The position numbers were made by a program, and so were the translations under genes. Positions 18,790 through 27,010 of a stretch of DNA of 64,000 nt are shown in pieces. Where the stretch lies: assembly GCA_044226045.1 (NCBI GenBank), contig JBGAHR010000006.1, positions 75,267-139,266 of the forward strand, written 5' to 3'. Source of the stretch: Endoryza sp044226045 (GTDB lineage: Bacteria > Bacteroidota > Bacteroidia > Chitinophagales > Chitinophagaceae). The stretch's first letter is position 1. Each line of letters starts with the position of its first letter. Below the pieces are notes generated by a model that was not told where the DNA came from, made no database searches, and was given only the letters and a program-made list of their open reading frames with translations.

Positions 18790-18985
18790 TTTATCGTTTT
18801 TCGTTTCACGTTTATCGTTTATAGTAATTTGAAGCTTTATCTGGATTCCGTCTTTAATCAATTCACTGCAAAAAATATCAGGACAAGACAACCTGAACGA
18901 TAAATGATAAACCTGAAATGTCAAATGTGAAACAATAAACTTGAAACGTCAAACGTGAAACGATAAACCTGAAACGCCAAACGAA
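18790..18985. repeat. Inverted heptamer arrays, site A (era / esterase gap)
   Basis: The left arm (18790-18824) is five direct 7-bp units of the form TTTNNCG. The right arm (18895-18985) is thirteen 7-bp units of the opposite sense, NNNAAAY: the AAA triplets fall exactly at 18902, 18909, 18916 and onward every 7 bases to 18979, the first unit having GAA. The centre of about 70 bp is unrelated to either arm. The left arm touches the era stop codon and the right arm touches the esterase start codon, so the arrays fill this gap completely. Confidence 0.85.
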
Positions 18986-19846
18986 ATGTACTGCAAACCG
19001 TCAACCATAACCACTCCTCTCCTGCTCTTTCTTTTTATCGCAGGTTGTGGCTCATCAAAAACAGAACAGCGGACCGATGAAGTTTATAGCCGGCACCTGC
19101 AACGAAAGGTGACCATAACAGTGATCAATACTCCTATTCCCAAAGACCGGTCGCAGTTGAACCTGTTAATACTGAACGACGGTCAGGACATGGAAGAAAT
19201 GGGCGTGAAACAAATTGTAGACAGCCTCTATAAGGCAGGCCTGATCAGGCCCCTGCTGGTGGTAGGCGTACCGGCTGGCGATCGCATGCAGGAATATGGT
19301 ATTGCGGGGAAACCTGATTTCCAGCGCCGGGGAGCGAAAGCAGATCATTACAACAGCTTTATCGATAATGAACTCTATCCCTTTATTAAAAAGAATGCCG
19401 GCGTCCAGAAATTCAGAACGGTTGCGATCGCAGGCTGGTCATTAGGCGGGCTTTCGGCTTTTGATATCGCCTGGAATAACACCAATAAAATAGATAAGGC
19501 GGGGATATTTTCGGGATCGTTCTGGTGGAGAGATAAGGATAGCCAGGACAGCAGCTATTCGGACGATAAAAACCGCATCGTGTTATCGAAGATCCGGATG
19601 GCGCGAAGAAAAGCCAGCCAGGAGTTCTGGTTTTATGCAGGAGGCGCGGAAGAAACCAGCGACCGCGATGGCGATGGCACCATCGATGTTATCGACGATA
19701 CAAAAGATACCCGCGACCTGCTGCTGGAAAGATCACTCATCACCGAAAAAGGTTCTCCACTAACCATAGACGCGATGGGCAAACATGAAATAGCATCCTG
19801 GAAAAAACACTTTCCTGAATTTCTGGTTTGGGCATTCGGCAAATAA
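18986..19846 (+). CDS. Lipoprotein esterase, alpha/beta-hydrolase fold (esterase D / PF00756 type)
   Basis: This 286-residue protein has a lipoprotein signal ending FLFIAGC (Cys21), so it should be membrane-anchored in the periplasm or at the surface. The nucleophile elbow is GWSLGG (Ser152), and the final HEIASWKKHFPEFLVWAF segment supplies the likely catalytic histidine. This is the layout of the putative-esterase family that includes enterochelin and feruloyl esterases. DRDGDGTID near residue 226 looks like a calcium-binding loop, unusual for the family. It starts immediately after a heptamer repeat array, so its promoter would have to lie within or before that array. The substrate is unknown. 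Confidence 0.8.
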   Translation: MYCKPSTITTPLLLFLFIAGCGSSKTEQRTDEVYSRHLQRKVTITVINTPIPKDRSQLNLLILNDGQDMEEMGVKQIVDSLYKAGLIRPLLVVGVPAGDRMQEYGIAGKPDFQRRGAKADHYNSFIDNELYPFIKKNAGVQKFRTVAIAGWSLGGLSAFDIAWNNTNKIDKAGIFSGSFWWRDKDSQDSSYSDDKNRIVLSKIRMARRKASQEFWFYAGGAEETSDRDGDGTIDVIDDTKDTRDLLLERSLITEKGSPLTIDAMGKHEIASWKKHFPEFLVWAFGK

Positions 19847-19872
19847 AAAACCGGAAGGTTTCCCTCCCGGTT
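19845..19872 (-). terminator. Terminator after the GIN-domain gene cluster (possibly bidirectional)
   Basis: AACCGGAAGG and CCTCCCGGTT pair over ten positions with one mismatch around a TTTC loop. The T-run needed for termination is on the minus strand. It lies between the convergent esterase and GIN-domain genes. Confidence 0.85.
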
Positions 19873-19894
19873 GTATATGGATTCCCTGTTCGAA

Positions 19895-20617
19895 TTATTT
19901 GCTCTTTCTGCTGATGCTGCTGGCGCCGCTTGTCTTAAGGTTGCGGATCTTGCCCTCCCCTTTATAATTGACATCGCATGCACCACTAACACTTGCATTG
20001 AGTTCATTGGCTATATAAACCTGCACGGTTGAAGCGCCACTGGCTTCCACATTGCAATTATCAGCTACAAAATCGTATCCTTTGAATCCGCTGGCGCCGC
20101 TGGCATCGATGTTGAGCGTGGCTACTTTTCCACCGGAAACGCGGATGTATGAAGCACCGCTTACTTCAGCTTTAACCTGATTAGCTTCAATGACCCCAAC
20201 AAACTCGCTCGCGCCCGAAAAATCCATTTTTAATTCATTTACTTTGGCCGTACCGGTTACTTTTACCACGGAAGCGCCGGAAGCATTCAGCTCATCAAGA
20301 GTTTTGAAAGCCACATAGGCTTTCAATTTCCGGTTGGTATTCCACCATTTGCCTTCGTTGTCATAATAAATTTTCAGAATGCCGCCTTCCACTTTGGTTT
20401 TGATCTTGTCACGAAATTCCACTTTCGAAGCGCTGACAGCCACCCCTTCTTCCGAGCCTTGCGTTAAAACCAATTCTATGGCATTTGACACATGAATTGC
20501 ATGGAAGCTCTCTTTCATTGGCCGGAGCTCTGCATTCGGATCCGTTACCACCTGGTTCTGTGCCTTCGAAATCATCGCTGCAGAAAACAGCACCATCGCG
20601 ATCAATAACTTTTTCAT
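19895..20617 (-). CDS. GIN-domain (DUF2807) secreted protein, copy 1
   Basis: This 240-residue protein has a signal peptide (MKKLLIAMVLFSAAMISKAQ) followed by a GIN-domain adhesin head. The hallmark is an early strand HAIHVSNAIELVLTQGSEEGVAVSA, then DKIKTKVEGGILKIYYD, then a coiled beta-helix with repeated SGAS motifs. I chose the ATG at 20617; the longer frame begins with a TTG. It is the last of three adjacent copies transcribed leftward, 27 bp after copy 2. The family is called putative auto-transporter adhesin, but its function is not established. Likely periplasmic or surface, probably one operon. Confidence 0.85.
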   Translation of the reverse strand: MKKLLIAMVLFSAAMISKAQNQVVTDPNAELRPMKESFHAIHVSNAIELVLTQGSEEGVAVSASKVEFRDKIKTKVEGGILKIYYDNEGKWWNTNRKLKAYVAFKTLDELNASGASVVKVTGTAKVNELKMDFSGASEFVGVIEANQVKAEVSGASYIRVSGGKVATLNIDASGASGFKGYDFVADNCNVEASGASTVQVYIANELNASVSGACDVNYKGEGKIRNLKTSGASSISRKSK

Positions 20618-20644
20618 ACTCTTTGTTTTCAATTTTTAGTCTTA

Positions 20645-21376
20645 TTACTTACCTGAACTTTTTTTATTCACTGATCCACCGCTGCTGGTATGTACGCTGC
20701 TGATGAGTGCGTCTCCCCTGTACCGCACTGCCCCACCACTATTGGCAGAAGCAGCAAGGTCTTTGTTAACGGAAATCTGTACCACAGCTCCACTGCTCAC
20801 ACCGGCTTCACAATTCTCTGTGCGAAGGTCGTATCCTCTGAATATACTTCCGCTGTTTCCTTTTACCGTTAACTTATTTGCAACAGTTCCTGACAGTTCC
20901 AGGATGGAACCCGAGCTCTGGTGAATCCTTGCATTACTGGCGTTGAGGCTGCTGTGTATAATGCCACCACTGGAGGCTGAAATCTCGATATCATTTGTAG
21001 TCAGTTGTCCTTCCACATTGATGGAAGAACCGGAAGACACCTGCAGACGATCAATGGTTTTAACGGAAACGTAAGCGCGCAACTGGCGGTCGTTTCTTCC
21101 ATTCCAGTTGATATTGCTTCCGAAATCATAATAAATTTTCAGAACGCCATCTGCCACTTCTGTCCTGATCCGGTCACGGTCTTCTATTCTGTTGGCGCTA
21201 ACGGCCACGGTTTCTTCATTTCCCTGAGTCAAAATAACCTTGATGCCGGTAGAACTTTTGATTCCGTGAAACCCGCTTACTTTCCTAACCTCAGCGTTGG
21301 CATCGTTGATGGATTTCTGGGCTTGTGACTGTATTGCCATCAATGCCACACCCATCATCAATAATAATCTTCTCAT
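20645..21376 (-). CDS. GIN-domain (DUF2807) secreted protein, copy 2
   Basis: This 243-residue paralogue has a signal peptide (MRRLLLMMGVALMAIQSQAQ). It keeps the same head (FHGIKSSTGIKVILTQGNEETVAVSANR, then DRIRTEVADGVLKIYYD) as copies 1 and 3. Its beta-helix turns use SSG rather than SGAS: LQVSSGSSINVEG, EISASSGG, HQSSGS, TSSGGSVNKKSSG. The ATG start is preceded by 45 bp after copy 3. The shared head and differing turn residues show ancient tandem duplication followed by divergence. No enzyme motif is present. Confidence 0.85.
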   Translation of the reverse strand: MRRLLLMMGVALMAIQSQAQKSINDANAEVRKVSGFHGIKSSTGIKVILTQGNEETVAVSANRIEDRDRIRTEVADGVLKIYYDFGSNINWNGRNDRQLRAYVSVKTIDRLQVSSGSSINVEGQLTTNDIEISASSGGIIHSSLNASNARIHQSSGSILELSGTVANKLTVKGNSGSIFRGYDLRTENCEAGVSSGAVVQISVNKDLAASANSGGAVRYRGDALISSVHTSSGGSVNKKSSGK

Positions 21377-21421
21377 ACAATTTTGTTTTAAATGCTATAC
21401 TGGTTAACTGTTTTGCTTTTC

Positions 21422-22153
21422 TTACCGGCTTCTCTTGGTGATTCCACTGCCGCCGCTTGAACTACTTTTGCGGATATCAGGATTGCCTTTAAAATACACA
21501 TCACTTCCCCCACTGGCTTCAGCCCATAATTCTTTGGATACATTCAGTTGTGCATCGCTGCCTCCACTCACATCTACTACGGCGTAAGCCACTTCGAGAC
21601 CATAGCCGATATAATCGCTGCCTCCACTGGCATGCAACTTCAGATTATTGGCGGTACCTTTTATGGTTACATCAGATCCTCCACTGGCAGAGACATCCAA
21701 TTGATCGCTTACAGCTACTTCCCCTACAAAGTCGCTTCCTCCCGATAAACGGAGTTCCAGTTTGCTGGCGGTCAGTTTGGAGTCAATGATCACATCAGCG
21801 CCGCCACTGGCGTGTAACTTGTCGAGATTTTTTACGGATACATAGGCCCTGAGCTTGCGATCGCGCCATCCGATCACCAGGCCATGTTCACTTTTATAAT
21901 AGATCTTGAGAATTCCATCTTCCACCACCGTTATGATCTTGTCGCGATACTCGGTTTTGTTTGCGCTCACCGCCACCGCTTCTTCATCTCCCTGTGAAAT
22001 ATAAAGATCAATACCATCCTGTGTTTCAATACCATGGAAGCCAGACACTTTGCGAATGCTGGCATTTGCGTCCTTGATCAGGCGGGCATTACCCTGACCG
22101 GCAACCACCAGTACTGTAAAGAGCGGCAGCAAGAGGAATATCAACTTTTTCAT
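21422..22153 (-). CDS. GIN-domain (DUF2807) secreted protein, copy 3 (first in operon)
   Basis: This 243-residue protein has a signal peptide (MKKLIFLLLPLFTVLVVAGQG) and the family head FHGIETQDGIDLYISQGDEEAVAVSANK, then DKIITVVEDGILKIYYK. Its helix turns repeat as SGGSD (LRLSGGSDF, VSASGGSDV, LHASGGSDY, VDVSGGSDA, AEASGGSDV), so the turns are more acidic than in the other two copies. It is first in the leftward set and is divergent from the TPP-controlled receptor gene; their promoters share a 269-bp gap. Function is unknown beyond a likely envelope location. Confidence 0.85.
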   Translation of the reverse strand: MKKLIFLLLPLFTVLVVAGQGNARLIKDANASIRKVSGFHGIETQDGIDLYISQGDEEAVAVSANKTEYRDKIITVVEDGILKIYYKSEHGLVIGWRDRKLRAYVSVKNLDKLHASGGADVIIDSKLTASKLELRLSGGSDFVGEVAVSDQLDVSASGGSDVTIKGTANNLKLHASGGSDYIGYGLEVAYAVVDVSGGSDAQLNVSKELWAEASGGSDVYFKGNPDIRKSSSSGGSGITKRSR

Positions 22154-22197
22154 AACTGTTTTTTGTAAAAGACGAACGAGGGTTTTAGAATGTTACA

Positions 22198-22227
22198 TTT
22201 TGTAAAAATTTTTTGTCCTTATCTTTG
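22198..22227 (+). promoter_or_regulatory. Bacteroidota-type promoter of the TPP-riboswitch transcript
   Basis: TTTTG (22198-22202) and TATCTTTG (22220-22227) are separated by 17 bases, an excellent match to the -33/-7 consensus. The box lies about 35 bases before the riboswitch, so the riboswitch falls in the leader. Confidence 0.8.
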
Positions 22228-22261
22228 CCCCCGTTGCGGGTCATTTTCCGCAACATCAGAT

Positions 22262-22343
22262 TCCCGGGGTGCTTTTTGAGCAATCAGAAGGCTGAGATAA
22301 TACCCGTAGAACCTGAACAGGGTAATGCCTGCGCAGGGAAGGT
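22262..22343 (+). ncRNA. TPP riboswitch (THI element)
   Basis: The conserved core is present in order: GGGGTGC, then GGCTGAGATAATACCC, then GTAGAACCTGAACAGGGTAATGCC (read in pieces), then GCGCAGGGAA. CTGAGA and ACCC with GAACCTGA and the final AGGGAA are the diagnostic thiamin-pyrophosphate-binding segments. It lies between a strong promoter and the TonB-dependent receptor start, with about 80 bases of expression platform behind it. It should reduce receptor expression when TPP is plentiful. Confidence 0.93.
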
Positions 22344-22422
22344 AGAAAGCTTCTATTGGGCTACACTTCTTTTTCGCAGCATTTCCTTCAAATCAATTTT
22401 TCAAACTTAAATCTTGCAAAAG

Positions 22423-24777
22423 ATGAGAAAATTGTTTTTGGGGATTTGCTACATCATGATTTCGCAAATCGCTATTTCCCAAACTCTTTCGGGCCGGATC
22501 GCTGATGCTTCTTCCGGACTTCCGATTCCCGCCGCCTCCATTCAGTTAGATGGCTCGTTTACGACTATCAGTAATGCCGAGGGCCGTTTCAGTTTCCGGA
22601 ATGTTCGCCATGGTTCACACCGTGTACAGATCAGTTCAGTCGGCTACCACAACCTGGATACGACCATCGTGAGCAACGATGCTCCCATTGTGTTTCAATT
22701 GGTGCCCTGGTCGCTGATGATGCAACCGGTGGAAGTAAAAGCGATCCGGGCGGCCGACAATGCACCTTTTACCAAAACCAATCTGTCCCGAAAAGACATT
22801 GAATCCCTGAACCTGGGTCAGGACCTGCCCTTTCTCGTTAATCAGACACCCTCGGTCGTAGTGAATTCTGACGCCGGCAATGGTGTTGGATATACGGGTA
22901 TCCGAATCCGCGGAACCGATGCCACCCGTATCAATATGACCATAAACGGCATACCCTATAATGATGCGGAATCACAGGGATTGTTTTTTGTGAACCTGCC
23001 TGACTTCGCTTCATCCGTCAGCAGTGTGCAAATCCAGCGCGGAGTTGGCACTTCTTCAAATGGTGCCGGTGCGTTCGGGGCAACCATCAATTTCAGCACC
23101 AATGAAGTAAATACCCAGTCTTATGCGGAACTGAATAACAGTGTGGGCTCCTTCAATACCTGGAAGCATACGGTTAAAGCCGGTACCGGTTTGCTCAACG
23201 GTCATTTTACGGTTGATGCCCGTTTGTCCAGCATCAGGAGTGATGGATTTGTAGACCGCGCCGCTACCCGCCTGGGGTCATACTTTGTCTCCGGCGCCTG
23301 GCTGGGAACCAAAACATCCATCCGATTAAATGTGATGTCCGGAAAGGAGAAAACCTACCAGGCATGGTATGGTATACCAGAATCTAATCTTAAAAACAAC
23401 CGGACCTATAATGCTGCCGGTACAGAAAGGCCTGGTTCACCGTATGACAATGAAACGGACAACTACAAACAGGATCATTATCAGTTGTTCATCAATCATG
23501 CGTTCACTTCCCGCCTTCTTTTCAATACTGCTTTTTTCATCACAAACGGAAAAGGATATTATGAGCAATACAAGGCAGATGAGTCTTTTTCGAAGTACGG
23601 CCTGCCGGATTTCAATGACTCGGTGACCTCCACCGATCTGATCAGGCAACTGTGGCTCGACAGCAAATTTTTTGGTCAGATCGCTTCCCTTCAATACAAA
23701 TCAGCCGGCACGCAGCTTACCCTCGGTGGCGGATGGAGCAGACACAACGGTCATCATTTCGGAGAGATCATCTGGGCAGGAGCAGGCGTTCCGGATCATT
23801 ACAGATGGTACGACCACCGGGCGCATAAAACAGACATTAACGTATACGGTAAATGGCAGCAGCGGCTCGCAACCGGCCTCGAAGCTTTTGCGGATATCCA
23901 ATACCGTCAGGTATTATATGTGATTGATGGATTCAGAGATAATCCTGCGGTCTCCATTGATGAAAATTACCGGTTCATCAATCCCAAAATCGGTTTGAGT
24001 TACCAGGTTAATGACCATACCCTGTACCTTTCCTATTCACGCGGACAGAAAGAACCCAATCGCGACGATTTCGAAGCCGGGGCCGCACAGGTGCCCAAGC
24101 CCGAGAAACTGAATGACTTCGAATTGGGAATCGAAAAGAAAAACGGAGACTGGAAATGGGGAGCTACCGCCTACTATATGTTGTACAAAGACCAGCTGGT
24201 ACTGACCGGAAAAATAAATGACGTTGGCGCCTATACGAGAGTAAATATACCCGACAGTTACCGGATGGGCATAGAATTACAGGGCGCGGTGAGCGTGCAA
24301 TCCTGGATGAACCTTTCGGCAAACCTTGCCTTGAGTAGAAACAGGGTAAAGAAGTTTACTGAATACTACGATGACTATGATAATGGCGGACAGAAATCAA
24401 TCAACCACGGAACAACCAATATCGCTCTGTCACCCGACCTCGTAGGCAATGCGGTACTCAGTATTTTCCCTGCAAAAGGAGCAGAAATTGCCCTGGTGGG
24501 TAAATATGTAAGCCGGCAATACCTCGACAATACCAGTAACCAATCAAGAAGCCTGAATCCCTATTATGTGCAGGATGTACGGATCAGCTATACCCTCGAT
24601 AAGTTTTTGGTGAAGAGCACCAGCATGGTACTGCAGGTGAATAATGTATTTAACAAGAAGTACGAGCCAAACGGTTACACATTCAGTTACCAGTATGGCG
24701 GACAACTGGTCACCGAAAACTATTATTTCCCGATGGCCGGTACCAATGTTATGTTTGGACTATCTTTTAAATTGTAA
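22423..24777 (+). CDS. TonB-dependent outer-membrane receptor under TPP control (probable thiamin or precursor uptake)
   Basis: This 784-residue protein has a signal peptide (MRKLFLGICYIMISQIAISQ), an N-terminal CarboxypepD_reg-like beta-sandwich (about 22-100: LSGRIADASSGLPIPAASI, then VGYHNLDT), a plug (about 115-225: GYTGIRIRGTDATRINMTINGIPYND, then VQIQRGVGTSSNG), and a 22-strand barrel ending in an aromatic-rich C-terminus (VMFGLSFKL). The ATG at 22423 was chosen over an upstream TTG. The TPP riboswitch in its leader points to import of thiamin or a thiamin precursor through the outer membrane, energised by TonB/ExbBD. No inner-membrane partner is adjacent. Substrate is inferred from regulation only. 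Confidence 0.92.
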   Translation: MRKLFLGICYIMISQIAISQTLSGRIADASSGLPIPAASIQLDGSFTTISNAEGRFSFRNVRHGSHRVQISSVGYHNLDTTIVSNDAPIVFQLVPWSLMMQPVEVKAIRAADNAPFTKTNLSRKDIESLNLGQDLPFLVNQTPSVVVNSDAGNGVGYTGIRIRGTDATRINMTINGIPYNDAESQGLFFVNLPDFASSVSSVQIQRGVGTSSNGAGAFGATINFSTNEVNTQSYAELNNSVGSFNTWKHTVKAGTGLLNGHFTVDARLSSIRSDGFVDRAATRLGSYFVSGAWLGTKTSIRLNVMSGKEKTYQAWYGIPESNLKNNRTYNAAGTERPGSPYDNETDNYKQDHYQLFINHAFTSRLLFNTAFFITNGKGYYEQYKADESFSKYGLPDFNDSVTSTDLIRQLWLDSKFFGQIASLQYKSAGTQLTLGGGWSRHNGHHFGEIIWAGAGVPDHYRWYDHRAHKTDINVYGKWQQRLATGLEAFADIQYRQVLYVIDGFRDNPAVSIDENYRFINPKIGLSYQVNDHTLYLSYSRGQKEPNRDDFEAGAAQVPKPEKLNDFELGIEKKNGDWKWGATAYYMLYKDQLVLTGKINDVGAYTRVNIPDSYRMGIELQGAVSVQSWMNLSANLALSRNRVKKFTEYYDDYDNGGQKSINHGTTNIALSPDLVGNAVLSIFPAKGAEIALVGKYVSRQYLDNTSNQSRSLNPYYVQDVRISYTLDKFLVKSTSMVLQVNNVFNKKYEPNGYTFSYQYGGQLVTENYYFPMAGTNVMFGLSFKL

Positions 24778-24800
24778 AGGAAGGAAAACGGAAGTCAACA

Positions 24801-24828
24801 AAAAAGGCAGGTATATTCCTGCCTTTTA
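24801..24828. terminator. Bidirectional terminator between receptor and rhodanese genes
   Basis: AAAAGGCAGG and CCTGCCTTTT form a perfect 10-bp stem around a TATATT loop. A/T runs on both sides allow it to serve the two convergent genes. Confidence 0.92.
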
Positions 24829-24848
24829 TAATTTTCGGTAGAGCGAGT

Positions 24849-25157
24849 TCATTTGAATCCCTTTTCCTGCCAGCCCAGCATTCCTCCTACAAGGTTTTTT
24901 ACATTTTTGAAACCAAGCATATCCAGGATTGTACCCGCCTGTCCGCTGCGATTGCCGCTGCGGCAGTAAACAATCACCTCTTCGTTCTTGAGATCTTCCA
25001 GGTCATCGACCTGCATGGTTTGAATTTTACCAAGTGGAAAAAGTGTTCCACCGATATTGAAATCGGCATGTTCGTGCGGTTCGCGAACGTCGACCAGGTT
25101 GAGTTTTTCTCCTGCATCGATCCTGGCTTTCAGTTCTTCGGCTGTGATGTTTTGCAT
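24849..25157 (-). CDS. Single-domain rhodanese-like protein
   Basis: This 102-residue cytosolic protein consists of one rhodanese fold: LVDVREPHEHADFNIGGTLFPLG, then the active loop VIVYCRSGNRSGQA with a catalytic cysteine, then LVGGMLGWQEKG. The six-residue CRSGNR loop is that of sulfurtransferases using thiosulfate or persulfide donors. It follows the PASTA gene by 9 bp and is the last gene of a ddl-PASTA-rhodanese operon. A role in sulfur relay is probable, the acceptor unknown. Confidence 0.92.
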   Translation of the reverse strand: MQNITAEELKARIDAGEKLNLVDVREPHEHADFNIGGTLFPLGKIQTMQVDDLEDLKNEEVIVYCRSGNRSGQAGTILDMLGFKNVKNLVGGMLGWQEKGFK

Positions 25158-25166
25158 ATAAAAAGA

Positions 25167-25970
25167 TTATTGAGGAATAGAATCGGTTTTGATGGGTCGC
25201 ACCGGCTTTTGCGCATTGATAAATACATCTATCATTTCACCCTGGCGAATCCGGTTTTGTCTGCCATCGGGGGTGTACGGCTCGGGGTTCTGCCTGGAAA
25301 CATAGGCTGCATTGGTATCAACGATATCTCCTTCCGGTACCGGGGAAACGATCAGCCCCAATGATTCAAGATAAATTTTCGCTTCGTAATAAGTTTTGCC
25401 AAAAAGATCAGGTACCGCAAACTCTTCCGATCCCACGCCATTGGCCAGTACCAGGTCTATCTTACTTCCCATCCTGATTTTCGTACCGGGCTTCAGCCTT
25501 TCGTTATTAAAGTATGCCTCCAGTACATTGTTCTTGGCAAAATCCGCTTTATAGGTAACATCCCCCAGTTTGAGTCCGCATTGTTTCAACACCAGTTCTG
25601 CATTGCGGAAGGTAAACCCTTCCAGCAGGGGCGCCTCGATGGTGGGTGGTACTACCCTGTTGATGGTCAGATAGACAGTGCGATTGGACTTTACCACTTC
25701 ATCGGCTTCCGGAAACTGACGCAGTACAGCTGTCGGGGCTGCCGTGTCGTTGTAAACGGAATCCTGTATCATGACTTCGAATCCCTGGCTTTCCAGCAGT
25801 TTTCGTGCATCCGCATAGGTTTTTCCGGTAACGGATGGAATGTTCATTTTACTGCCATGCCTGGTAATGAGGTTCAGAGAAACCAGGAATAGCACGATCA
25901 GTACTGCAACCAGTACAAGACTGAAAAGAATATTGACCCAAAGGGGTTTTCCGGTAATGAATTTCAGCAC
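25167..25970 (-). CDS. Membrane-anchored protein with three PASTA domains
   Basis: This 267-residue protein has a short cytoplasmic start, one transmembrane helix (about 10-34), and three PASTA repeats outside (about 40-105, 110-178 and 183-255). Each has the pattern of G..Y.DA...L...G and a closing V.LTIN or IDVFIN strand. PASTA domains bind muropeptides or beta-lactams in Ser/Thr kinases and penicillin-binding proteins; no kinase or transpeptidase is fused here. Placement 50 bp after ddl, which makes the D-Ala-D-Ala of peptidoglycan, supports a cell-wall role. The protein may tether or sense peptidoglycan; that is inference. Confidence 0.88.
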   Translation of the reverse strand: MLKFITGKPLWVNILFSLVLVAVLIVLFLVSLNLITRHGSKMNIPSVTGKTYADARKLLESQGFEVMIQDSVYNDTAAPTAVLRQFPEADEVVKSNRTVYLTINRVVPPTIEAPLLEGFTFRNAELVLKQCGLKLGDVTYKADFAKNNVLEAYFNNERLKPGTKIRMGSKIDLVLANGVGSEEFAVPDLFGKTYYEAKIYLESLGLIVSPVPEGDIVDTNAAYVSRQNPEPYTPDGRQNRIRQGEMIDVFINAQKPVRPIKTDSIPQ

Positions 25971-26020
25971 AGCTATTTCATTTTTTTATTGGAAAAGAAA
26001 ACGACATCATTGTTTCGTTT

Positions 26021-27010
26021 CTATTTCGTTTTCCTGGTTAATGCTTCTTCGATCAGGGAGGAATAAAAATCCTTCAGCGATAGTCCCATGATCTGTACCT
26101 GTTGCGGTACAATGCTCATTTCACTCTGCCCCGGCACGGTATTGATCTCGAGTATAAATGGCTGTTTTTTCTGTTCATTGAAGATGAAGTCAATTCTCAC
26201 CACTCCCCTGCAATTGAATACTTCGTAAACCTTCCGGGCGGTGGTCTGAATGGCAGTGCGCATGGAATCGTCGATTTCCGCCGGTGTTTGTTCATGGCTT
26301 TTGCCCTGGTACTTGGCCTCGAAATCAAAGAAATCCTTTTGAGTAAAGATCTCGGTGATGGGTAACACGATGATGCCGGTTTTATCGCGATAAACACCCA
26401 CCGTAAATTCTCTTCCGGAGATAAATTCTTCGATCAGTATCTGGTCATCTTCTTTAAATGCTTTCTGTAGAGCGGCTTCCAGTTCTTCCGGCTGGTTTAC
26501 CTTACTCATGCCGATACTGCTGCCTCCGTTATTGGGCTTCACGAACAGGGGTAATTGAAGTTGCCGAAGTATCTCGGCGGGGGCTACCGGCGTATGCTTG
26601 AACAGGTGAATTGATCGGGCTGTGTTTATTCCTGCCGTGGCCGCCACAGCCACCGTATATCGTTTGTTAAAAGTTAAGGCAGAGGTAGCGGCATCGCAAC
26701 TTGTATAGGGCAATCCAACCAGGTCGAAATAGCCCTGCAGTTTTCCATCTTCTCCCGGTGTTCCGTGAATACCGATCAATACCGCGTCAAATTTTATTTT
26801 CTTTCCGTTGACGTTGATCGAAAAATCGTTCTTGTCTACTGCTGTCTGAGCACCATTGTTATCATACCACCAGCCATCGGGACGAATGTCGATCCGGTAT
26901 ACATCGTAGCGGGAAGTATCAATATTTTTTTCAATTGTAATAGCACTTTTGTAGGAGATCACCGCCTCACTGGAATAACCGCCGGTGACGAATGCGATAA
27001 CTGGTTTCAT
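26021..27010 (-). CDS. ddl: D-alanine--D-alanine ligase
   Basis: Ddl joins two D-alanines with ATP for the peptidoglycan pentapeptide stem. The 329-residue product is an ATP-grasp enzyme. VTGGYSSEAVISYKS is the N-terminal substrate region, GIHGTPGEDGKLQGYFDLVGLPYTSCDA is the family signature, KPNNGGSSIGMSKV and LIEEFISGREFTVGV bind ATP, and FILEINTVPGQSEMSIVPQQ binds Mg and D-Ala2. I chose ATG at 27010 (MKPVIAFVTGG); the longer frame begins at TTG. It is first of a three-gene leftward operon with the PASTA and rhodanese genes. Confidence 0.96.
   Translation of the reverse strand: MKPVIAFVTGGYSSEAVISYKSAITIEKNIDTSRYDVYRIDIRPDGWWYDNNGAQTAVDKNDFSINVNGKKIKFDAVLIGIHGTPGEDGKLQGYFDLVGLPYTSCDAATSALTFNKRYTVAVAATAGINTARSIHLFKHTPVAPAEILRQLQLPLFVKPNNGGSSIGMSKVNQPEELEAALQKAFKEDDQILIEEFISGREFTVGVYRDKTGIIVLPITEIFTQKDFFDFEAKYQGKSHEQTPAEIDDSMRTAIQTTARKVYEVFNCRGVVRIDFIFNEQKKQPFILEINTVPGQSEMSIVPQQVQIMGLSLKDFYSSLIEEALTRKTK

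Noticed and set aside
18790..18985. CRISPR array
   Set aside because: Units are 7 bp and contiguous, with no spacers or repeat of 23-40 bp, and no cas genes are in the window.
22213..22410. 65-residue frame across the TPP riboswitch
   Set aside because: It overlaps the conserved riboswitch core and lacks a ribosome site or family features.
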